Assembly (NCBI GenBank): GCA_017626655.1
Contig: JAGAIH010000522.1
Location: forward strand, 1-5,633
Direction of reading: 5' to 3'
DNA length: 5,633 nt
Source: Clostridia bacterium
GTDB lineage: Bacteria > Bacillota_A > Clostridia > Oscillospirales > CAG-272
Position numbers and translations under genes: made by a program. The notes under the pieces were generated by a model that worked only from the letters and a program-made list of their open reading frames with translations, made no database searches and had not been told where the DNA came from. This document shows, piece by piece, positions 1 through 4,183 of the stretch; within the stretch, counting starts at the first letter, position 1; every line of letters starts with the position of its first letter.

Positions 1-358
1 CCTCGAAGACGGTGTTCTCGGCGGCCAGCTGCTGTACCTGGTTGATGCGGTAGGGGGTGGCCATCAGCACCACGGGGCGGTTGAAGGTGGAGGTGATCTG
101 CTTGTTCTGGAACATGGCCCGTACCATGCGGGCGGCTACCTCAAATTCGGATACCAGTCCCTCGCGGATGGGGCGGTAGGCGAGAATGTCCTGGGGGGTC
201 TTTCCCAGCATCTCCTTGGCCTTGGCGCCCAGGGCGACCAGCTTGTGGGTCTCGCTGTCAATAGCCGCCGCCGAGGGACAGCGCAATACCACGCCCCCCT
301 CCTGTGTCCAGATGCGGGTGTAGGTGGTACCCATATCCAATCCGACCATATAGGCCAT
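1..358 (-). CDS. mreB: MreB/Mbl-family rod-shape protein, N-terminal part (runs off left edge)
   Basis: Partial gene; 119 N-terminal residues are visible. MreB is the bacterial actin homologue that forms membrane-bound ATP-dependent filaments guiding lateral wall synthesis. Seen: the phosphate-1 loop GLDMGTTYT (residues 6-14), PSAAAID (28-34), then ALGAKAKEMLGKTPQDILAYRP and REGLVSEFEVAARMVRAMF (up to residue 83), which follow the family pattern 'G..AK.MLGRTP.NI.AIRPL.DGVI.DFEV...M'. RPVVLMATPYRINQVQQLA (94-112) aligns with the family 'P.VVI.VP.GIT.VE.RA' strand-helix, but the expected Glu is Gln109. The start ATG follows AAAGGAGA (366-373 on the complement) by 7 bases. It lies 54 bp after maf with no terminator between, so the two are probably cotranscribed, as in the maf-mre clusters of other Firmicutes. 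Mbl or another MreB paralogue is possible, since the C-terminal two thirds are missing. Confidence 0.85.
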   Translation of the reverse strand, partial: MAYMVGLDMGTTYTRIWTQEGGVVLRCPSAAAIDSETHKLVALGAKAKEMLGKTPQDILAYRPIREGLVSEFEVAARMVRAMFQNKQITSTFNRPVVLMATPYRINQVQQLAAENTVFE

Positions 359-375
359 AGAAGGTTCTCCTTTCG

Positions 376-409
376 GTGTCAGTGAAAAATCCGTGTGTCA
401 CGGTGAAAA
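376..409. repeat. Imperfect direct repeat in the maf-mreB spacer
   Basis: On the plus strand GTGTCAGTGAAAA (376-388) is repeated as GTGTCA-cg-GTGAAAA (395-409), the second copy having two extra bases. The repeats fill most of the 54-bp spacer between maf and mreB and end just before the mreB ribosome binding site. On the transcript the distal copy also contains TCAC-c-GTGA, a very short inverted repeat. This could be a small protein-binding leader or chance in a short A/G-rich stretch; no function can be assigned. Confidence 0.4.
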
Positions 410-412
410 TGC

Positions 413-1003
413 TTACAGATGGATGCCGAAGACCAGCTTGAGGGTCTCGTACAGACGGCGGATGGGGAGGCCCACCACATTGAAGTAGTCCCCTTGGATC
501 CCCGTGATGTAGCGGGCGGCGTGGCCCTGGATGGCGTAGCCTCCCGCCTTGCCGAAGGACTCCCCTGTGGCCACGTAGGCAAAGATCTCGGCCTCGGTCA
601 TGGGGGCGAAGCTCACCCCCGTCAGCTCGTGGGCGGTGACGGTACGGCCCTTGTGCCAGACCGCGATACCGCTGGCCACGGTGTGGGTACGGCCCTGGAG
701 CATATACATCATGCGGGCGGCGTCGGCCTCGTCCCGGGGCTTGCCCAGAAACTCACCGTCCAGCACCACCAGGGTGTCCGAGGCGATGATGACGGTCTCC
801 CTGTCGGCGGGATCCATGCCCTCGGCTATGAGGCGGTCGCGGGCGGCCAGGCACTTCTTGATGGAAATGGACTCCACCCGCGCCCCGGGATCGGTGAGGT
901 CGCAGGACTCGTCGGCGTCGGCTACAAGGACGGTAAAATCCACGCCCAGGGTGGCGAGGATCTCTCGGCGGCGGGGGGAGGCGGAGGCTAAAATATATCT
1001 CAT
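413..1003 (-). CDS. maf: Maf/YhdE-type nucleoside triphosphate pyrophosphatase
   Basis: 196 residues, the usual length for Maf proteins, which hydrolyse nucleoside triphosphates to monophosphate plus pyrophosphate in the cytoplasm. They are linked to septum inhibition and removal of non-canonical nucleotides. Seen: N-terminal ASASPRR (6-12), the DE pair (31-32), IIASDTLV with the catalytic-type Asp76, GKP (87-89), LQGRTHTV (102-109), KAGGYAIQG (152-160) and GDYFNVVGLPI (171-181). Arg12 together with Lys152 and Gln159 fits the YhdE-like dTTP/UTP subgroup rather than the YceF-like m7GTP subgroup, which carries a different motif there; that specificity is inference. Gly151 replaces an Asp often found before KAG, probably a tolerated variant. 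The start is preceded by AAAGGA (1014-1019) ten bases away, and a strong promoter lies just upstream. It is the first gene of a maf-mreB unit. Confidence 0.95.
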   Translation of the reverse strand: MRYILASASPRRREILATLGVDFTVLVADADESCDLTDPGARVESISIKKCLAARDRLIAEGMDPADRETVIIASDTLVVLDGEFLGKPRDEADAARMMYMLQGRTHTVASGIAVWHKGRTVTAHELTGVSFAPMTEAEIFAYVATGESFGKAGGYAIQGHAARYITGIQGDYFNVVGLPIRRLYETLKLVFGIHL

Positions 1004-1061
1004 AAAGGGTTGATCCTTTCGTAATGGGGAGACTTCTCCATAATAAATAGTATATCATCTT

Positions 1062-1090
1062 ATTATACCACAAAAAGGGCGGAATGGCAA
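1062..1090 (-). promoter_or_regulatory. Sigma-A-type promoter for maf-mreB
   Basis: On the minus strand TTGCCA (complement of 1085-1090, four of six -35 consensus bases) is followed after exactly 17 bases by a perfect TATAAT (complement of 1062-1067), itself preceded by TG one base upstream (an extended -10). Initiation would fall near 1055, giving a leader of about 50 bases to the maf ATG at 1003. It sits between the terminator of the upstream lipoprotein gene and maf, as expected for an independent transcription unit. A second, weaker TATACT lies at 1049-1054 without a good -35. Confidence 0.85.
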
Positions 1091-1123
1091 GGGCTTTTCA
1101 GGGGAAAATTGTGAAGTTTTGTC

Positions 1124-1137
1124 GATGGGATCCCATC
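1124..1137. promoter_or_regulatory. Perfect 14-bp palindrome upstream of the maf promoter
   Basis: GATGGGATCCCATC is a perfect 14-bp palindrome located 33 bp upstream of the maf -35 element and directly abutting the U-tract of the preceding terminator. Perfect two-fold symmetry and placement upstream of a strong promoter are compatible with a dimeric regulator site. Equally, it may be a chance palindrome around a BamHI-like GGATCC core. No regulator is identified. Confidence 0.35.
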
Positions 1138-1165
1138 AAAAAAGGCCCCCGCGTAAGCGGAGGTC
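1138..1165 (-). terminator. Intrinsic terminator of the lipoprotein gene
   Basis: On the minus strand GACCTCCGC, loop TTAC, GCGGGGGCC form a nine-position stem (1144-1165) with one G-U pair and one mismatch, followed at once by six T residues (1138-1143). It begins 26 bp after the lipoprotein stop codon and lies upstream of the maf promoter. It therefore separates the two transcription units. Confidence 0.88.
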
Positions 1166-1191
1166 TTGGGTCGTTCGCGGGAAACCACAGA

Positions 1192-2142
1192 TCAGGGCGC
1201 GTCCACCCGGGAGCCGCCCCACTCCACCACGGTGAAGCCCTCGCGGACGGGGGTCTCGAAGTGCTGGGGGGTGATCTCCACCGCCTCGCTTGCGGGGTAG
1301 TAGGCCATCATGATGCGGATGGTACTGTCGGGGGTGGGGGTCACCTCCAGGACGGCGGTGGAGGTGTAGGCCTCGGTCTGGAAGGAGATGACGTTGTAGG
1401 GGTTCTCCTGCATGAGGGGGAGCCAGTAGATGATGAACTCGTTGGCCTCTCGTGCGGTCAGCCTTTGCTCGGCCAGCGCCCACTCCAGGAACGCGGCGGT
1501 GTCCTCCCCCTTAACGCAGAAGCCCCGGGAGAAGTCCCACTCGGCGGCCTGCATACCCTCCCAGTAGAGGCAGTAGTATTCCTTTCCGGTGGGGAAGAGC
1601 AGGGTGCCGTCGGGGTGGGCGGTGAAGTCCGTCCAGCCCGCCTCGTAATCGGGGTAGGTGCAGGTGAGACGGCCGTTCAGGGTGAGGGTCACCGACACCT
1701 CGGTGGGGGTCTCGGGGTAGAGGTAGATCACAGGCTTGTAGGCGGGGACCTCGATATGGGCCGTCTTCGCCACGATCACGGGCAGATCCTCGGGATCCTT
1801 GGAGCGCTCGACGGTATCGTAGGTCACAAAGACCCCGTCCCCCTCGCACCAGGATCCCACGTCGGCGGTGTCGCTGACCCGCACGTAGACGGTCTCGCCC
1901 AGGGCCGCGATCAGCTCGGTCTGGTTCCCGAACAGCTCCACCCGCAACAGGTCTTCGCCGCAGACAGCCACCAGCCGCCCTTGGAGGGTCGATTCCTCGG
2001 CGGTGGTCTCGGTATAGATATCCTCGGGATCGTATACGGGGGCATCCTCGGTCACGTGATCCCGCGCGGGAGCCGAGGGAGCGCACCCGAGCAGGGCTGC
2101 GGCCAGAAGGGCGCACAGGGTGAGTGAGAGTAGCTTTTTCAT
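1192..2142 (-). CDS. Predicted lipoprotein with KPVIYLYP-type domain of unknown function
   Basis: 316 residues from the chosen ATG. The signal peptide MKKLLSLTLCALLAAALLGC ends in a lipobox (LLGC, lipidated Cys20), predicting attachment to the outer face of the membrane. A polar linker (21-53) follows, then a small beta-rich stretch (about 54-131), possibly OB-like. The C-terminal domain (about 136-310) carries KPVIYLYP (136-143), LNGRLTCTYPDYEAGW, YYCLYWEG (189-196), EFIIYWLPLMQENPYNVISF (235-254) and TVVEWGG (304-310). I recognise this as a recurrent bacterial conserved family without an assigned function. The ATG at 2142 is preferred because AAAGGAG (2150-2156) stands 7 bases upstream and the signal peptide begins there; an in-frame upstream ATG at 2181 would put 13 extra polar residues before it. 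A strong terminator closes the gene. It is probably monocistronic, since a 370-bp spacer holding a repeat element separates it from the upstream membrane-protein gene. Confidence 0.82.
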   Translation of the reverse strand: MKKLLSLTLCALLAAALLGCAPSAPARDHVTEDAPVYDPEDIYTETTAEESTLQGRLVAVCGEDLLRVELFGNQTELIAALGETVYVRVSDTADVGSWCEGDGVFVTYDTVERSKDPEDLPVIVAKTAHIEVPAYKPVIYLYPETPTEVSVTLTLNGRLTCTYPDYEAGWTDFTAHPDGTLLFPTGKEYYCLYWEGMQAAEWDFSRGFCVKGEDTAAFLEWALAEQRLTAREANEFIIYWLPLMQENPYNVISFQTEAYTSTAVLEVTPTPDSTIRIMMAYYPASEAVEITPQHFETPVREGFTVVEWGGSRVDAP

Positions 2143-2223
2143 GGTGAGGCTCCTTTCGTTTTTGGATGGAGGATGATTCAAATTTGGGTTTGTCGGTTTG
2201 ACGGAACAGAGCGGAATTGGGAA

Positions 2224-2274
2224 GGGTGACCCTCATCCACCGCTGCGCGGTCCCCCTTCCCCCGAGGGGAAGGT
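2224..2274. repeat. Left inverted-repeat arm with three internal hairpins
   Basis: The arm contains three consecutive small palindromes: GGGTgACCC, ACCGC-tgc-GCGGT and CCTTCCCC-cga-GGGGAAGG. The last has a perfect 8-bp stem. The whole arm is also complementary to the right arm at 2362-2413, so it can fold alone or pair with its partner across the 87-bp centre. Confidence 0.85.
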
Positions 2275-2292
2275 ATTCGGCTCGCACTTTTC

Positions 2293-2320
2293 GTTATCCC
2301 TGAAAAGCTATTGGTATCAA
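2293..2320 (-). promoter_or_regulatory. Weak candidate promoter inside the repeat element
   Basis: On the minus strand TTGATA (complement of 2315-2320, five of six -35 bases) is followed after 16 bases by GATAAC (complement of 2293-2298, four of six -10 bases). It would read out of the element centre, through the left arm, toward the lipoprotein gene. No better promoter was found between the element and that gene, but the match is modest and unsupported by anything else. Confidence 0.22.
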
Positions 2321-2361
2321 TATGTTTTTGGGTATCAGCCAAGGAACCGGTTGACGCATTG

Positions 2362-2413
2362 ACCTTCCCCTCGGGGGAAGGGGGACCGCGATAGCGGTGG
2401 ATGAGGGTCACCC
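2362..2413. repeat. Right inverted-repeat arm with three internal hairpins
   Basis: Reverse-complement partner of the left arm at 2224-2274. Read on the minus strand it has the same order of hairpins, with the middle one as ACCGC-tatc-GCGGT. The only differences from the left arm fall in that hairpin's loop (TATC against TGC), so all stems are preserved. Confidence 0.85.
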
Positions 2414-2493
2414 AAGAACATACTGATTTGTTCCGTCAAACAGTTCGCTAAAACCCAATTTGCAAAATTACGCGATCACCTTTTTGGGAAACG

Positions 2494-2513
2494 AAGCGTT
2501 TACAAAACCGCTT
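2494..2513 (-). terminator. Possible stem-loop terminator after the second membrane paralogue
   Basis: On the minus strand AAGCG(G)TTT-tgt-AAACGCTT forms an 8-bp stem with one bulged G; it begins inside the TAA stop codon at 2512-2514. Only a broken T-rich stretch (CGTTTCCC) follows, so it is a poor intrinsic terminator. It may be an mRNA 3' end structure. The large inverted repeat further downstream could also hinder transcription. Confidence 0.35.
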
Positions 2514-3192
2514 ACAGGGAGTAGAAGCTCTGCCCCATATCGGCGGGGCCGACAGGACCTGCGGGGGGAGGTACCTCACCGTCATCGCCGCCGATGAAGA
2601 CGGGCTTGCGGCCCGACAGCACCAGGAAGATGGCGGGGACGGCGATCATGACGAAGACCGACAGCACCGTCAGCCCGGCGGCACCCGCGGGGGCGAAGAG
2701 CTTGTAGATCTTGTTCAGGCAGATCAGGTAGCAGACCACGTAGACGATGTAGAAGGCGATGAGGAGGCCCAGGGACAGCAGGACGAACAGGGAGGGCCCG
2801 ATGAGGATATCCAGGTCCTGCTCGGGGATCCGGATCAGGTCGCCGTTCTGGTCCAGCATATGATTGGCGGTCGCCACGGCGGTGACCACTACGCAGGCGA
2901 TGAGGAACAGGAAGACCAGAACGTAGGTGACGATGGTCCAGGCCACCAGCTTCTTGCGGTAGGCAGTGGACCTGCCCTCATTGACCGCCGTCTGACGGTC
3001 GGCCAGGTCGCCCATGGCGTAGATGTTACAGCCGGGCACCCAGGCCATCCAGGCATTCCGCATACCCGCGCTCCGCATCATGCGGAACATGCCCAGGCCC
3101 ATGCCGATGTAGGAGTAGGCGGCGTAGATCAGGATGAAAAAATACAGGATGAGATAGACGATGGCAAAGATGGATTCTTGGCTGGTAGACAT
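2512..3192 (-). CDS. Four-helix membrane protein of unknown function, paralogue B
   Basis: 226 residues with about four predicted membrane helices (roughly 7-30, 83-108, 131-157, 171-194), a loop carrying AWVPGCNIYAMGDLAD (50-65), and an acidic, proline-rich C-terminal tail ending MGQSFYSL. The motif 'G......AG....W..W.P..N.Y.LG.LAD' occurs in many small Firmicute membrane proteins of unknown function, as I recall; no enzymatic residues stand out. It is clearly homologous to the upstream gene at 3283-3960 along its length: IFAIVYLI, WxPGCNIYAxGxLAD, RSTxYRKKL, KIYKL, GAAGLTVLS, IFLVLSGR and the terminal SFYSL are shared. The start follows a GGAGGT Shine-Dalgarno (3200-3205) by 7 bases, the same arrangement as in its paralogue. 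The 90-bp gap from paralogue A, with no clear terminator, suggests cotranscription. Confidence 0.82.
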   Translation of the reverse strand: MSTSQESIFAIVYLILYFFILIYAAYSYIGMGLGMFRMMRSAGMRNAWMAWVPGCNIYAMGDLADRQTAVNEGRSTAYRKKLVAWTIVTYVLVFLFLIACVVVTAVATANHMLDQNGDLIRIPEQDLDILIGPSLFVLLSLGLLIAFYIVYVVCYLICLNKIYKLFAPAGAAGLTVLSVFVMIAVPAIFLVLSGRKPVFIGGDDGEVPPPAGPVGPADMGQSFYSL

Positions 3193-3282
3193 GGAAAATA
3201 CCTCCGTTTAAATATGTTTTTTGTGTTACGGTGAGTCATCTCCCGTGAGGACATATGAATGGCTCGGACGAAGCCGCGGCGG

Positions 3283-3960
3283 TCACAGGGAGTAGAAGCT
3301 CTTCCCGCTGCTCGCGGGGACCCGGGGATCCGCGGGAGGGGCCTGATTGCGGCTTTGCAGCACGGCGACGGCGGGAGAGCGGCCCGACAGCACCAGGAAG
3401 ATCACGGGGATCGCCGCCGAGACCAGGATGGACAGCACCGTCAGTCCCGCCGCACCGTCAGGGGCATAGAGCTTGTAGATCTTATGAAGGGCGATGAAGT
3501 AGAACACCATGTACACGATGTACACCGCGATGAGGACCACGGTCAGGAGCAGAAGGAGGAGGACGGGGATCACCAGGGCCTCGACTTCCTTGGGACGGTG
3601 GTGGATGATGCTACCCACCCTGACCTGCTCGGCGTAGTAGGACAGGAGCGCGACCGATACAAGGGACACGCACCATTCGATGGCCGCGCCCACGCTGATC
3701 AGAAACCAGACCAAAAGCTTCTTGCGGTAATTCGTGGATCTATACTCCTGCAAAAGACAGCCGGTATCGGCCAACCTGCCCAAGGCGTAGATATTACAGC
3801 CGGGGATCCAGAACAGCCAGGGCTTGGACATCCACACCTTGCGCCCCATGCGGAAGCCGCCCAGACTCACGCCGATATAGGCGAAGACGCCGTAGGCCAT
3901 CAGGAAGAAGTAGACGATGAGGTAGACAATGGCAAATATTGCCTCTTCGCTTGAGCTCAT
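3283..3960 (-). CDS. Four-helix membrane protein of unknown function, paralogue A
   Basis: 225 residues, first gene of a tandem duplicated pair. About four membrane helices are visible (roughly 7-30, 82-108, 127-155, 170-192). Between the first two lies FWIPGCNIYALGRLAD (50-65), followed by the basic segment YRSTNYRKK; between helices 3 and 4 is LHKIYKLYAPDGAAGLTVL. The C-terminal tail (195-225) is Pro/Ala-rich and poorly conserved except for the final SFYSL, identical to paralogue B. By the positive-inside rule, YRKK and HKIYK probably face the cytoplasm. Start: GGAGGT (3968-3973), 7 bases before the ATG. Upstream is a 223-bp intergenic region with a candidate promoter and palindromes. It diverges from paralogue B most in helix 2 and in the loop at 108-127, suggesting specialisation after duplication. 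Function unknown; not recognised as any named gene. Confidence 0.82.
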   Translation of the reverse strand: MSSSEEAIFAIVYLIVYFFLMAYGVFAYIGVSLGGFRMGRKVWMSKPWLFWIPGCNIYALGRLADTGCLLQEYRSTNYRKKLLVWFLISVGAAIEWCVSLVSVALLSYYAEQVRVGSIIHHRPKEVEALVIPVLLLLLLTVVLIAVYIVYMVFYFIALHKIYKLYAPDGAAGLTVLSILVSAAIPVIFLVLSGRSPAVAVLQSRNQAPPADPRVPASSGKSFYSL

Positions 3961-3994
3961 AGGGAAAACCTCCGTTTTCGTAAACGTTTCGTTG

Positions 3995-4014
3995 GGGGTC
4001 GTATCGAATACCCC
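3995..4014. promoter_or_regulatory. Interrupted inverted repeat overlapping the candidate -10 of paralogue A
   Basis: GGGGTCGTATCGAATACCCC contains GTAT-cga-ATAC flanked by GGGG and CCCC, with two extra bases (TC) on one side only. It covers the proposed -10 region and lies about 35 bp upstream of the paralogue A start. It could be an operator or a 5' leader hairpin; no regulator is known. Confidence 0.3.
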
Positions 4015-4028
4015 GCGAGGGATGTCAA
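4000..4028 (-). promoter_or_regulatory. Candidate promoter for the paralogous membrane-protein pair
   Basis: On the minus strand a perfect TTGACA (complement of 4023-4028) is followed after 17 bases by GATACG (complement of 4000-4005), which matches only three of six -10 bases. Transcription would start near 3993, about 33 bases before the paralogue A ATG. The weak -10 together with overlapping palindromes would suit an activated or repressed promoter, but that is inference. Confidence 0.4.
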
Positions 4029-4041
4029 GTAGGTGATCCCG

Positions 4042-4057
4042 GTCTATCTATATAGAC
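4042..4057. promoter_or_regulatory. Inverted repeat upstream of the candidate -35
   Basis: GTCTAT-ctat-ATAGAC is a perfect 6-bp inverted repeat with a 4-bp spacer, 13 bp upstream of the TTGACA at 4023-4028. Position and symmetry suit a dimeric regulator site. It is A+T-rich and short, so chance is a real alternative. Confidence 0.3.
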
Positions 4058-4164
4058 ACCTTTTGCGGGGGAATTCTTTCAGAATGGGTGTAAACAAATT
4101 GTGAACTTTGGTGGAATGGCCTTGTCAAAGCGTCGGTATTGCTATATGACCGCGCTCTGTTGGC

Positions 4165-4181
4165 GGCAAGTGTATCTTGCC
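4165..4181 (-). other. Short hairpin directly after the permease stop codon
   Basis: On the minus strand GGCAAG-ataca-CTTGCC forms a perfect 6-bp stem starting 2 bases after the TGA of the permease gene (4184-4186). No T-run follows, so it does not qualify as an intrinsic terminator. It may be an mRNA-end structure. No better terminator for the permease was seen in 4029-4183. Confidence 0.3.
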
Positions 4182-4183
4182 CC

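Larger units (their letters stand above)
2179..2462. mobile_element. MITE-like non-coding element with long structured terminal inverted repeats
   Basis: This 284-bp element fills most of the 369-bp gene-free gap between the lipoprotein gene and the second paralogous membrane gene. Its ends are inverted copies of each other in three blocks. Outer tips: CAAATTTGGGTTT at 2179-2191, and CAAATTGGGTTTT read back from 2462. Next, GTTTGACGGAACA at 2196-2208 and inverted at 2429-2441. Then, after exactly 15 dissimilar bases on both sides, a 51/52-bp arm (2224-2274 and 2362-2413) differing by one substitution and one indel. The 87-bp centre (2275-2361) is A+T-richer and has no convincing ORF. No transposase is present and no clear target-site duplication is visible. 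A copy of the left tip recurs at 5599-5633, so this is a dispersed family. A structured REP-like or RNA-level element is an alternative. Confidence 0.7.

Noticed and set aside
1084..2127. Long plus-strand open frame opposite the lipoprotein gene (similar long plus-strand frames at 419-991, 3259-3954 and 4139-5044).
   Set aside because: Translations are Gly/His/Asp-rich low-complexity shadows of well-supported minus-strand genes in G+C-rich DNA; no ribosome binding site or domain supports them.
2143..2181. N-terminal extension of the lipoprotein from an upstream in-frame ATG at 2181.
   Set aside because: The extension is polar, starts inside the repeat element, lacks a Shine-Dalgarno, and would bury a standard signal peptide that has its own AAAGGAG.
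2178..2411. 77-residue minus-strand open frame through the repeat element.
   Set aside because: It merely reads through the inverted repeat; composition is not protein-like and no ribosome binding site or homology is apparent.
2179..2462. CRISPR array or tRNA-like element.
   Set aside because: The repeats are two inverted arms, not regularly spaced direct repeats, and no tRNA cloverleaf with a CCA-type end is visible.
2490..2504. Catabolite-responsive (cre)-like match around AAGCGTTTACA, and the related AAACGTTTACG near 3981-3990.
   Set aside because: The 5' half of the cre consensus does not match, and one copy lies at a gene's 3' end, so CcpA control is not supported.
4029..4183. An additional TTGACA (4123-4128 complement) as a promoter.
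   Set aside because: No acceptable -10 lies at 16-18 bases; only CACAAT at 19 bases, and the downstream TTGACA at 4023-4028 is better placed for the gene.
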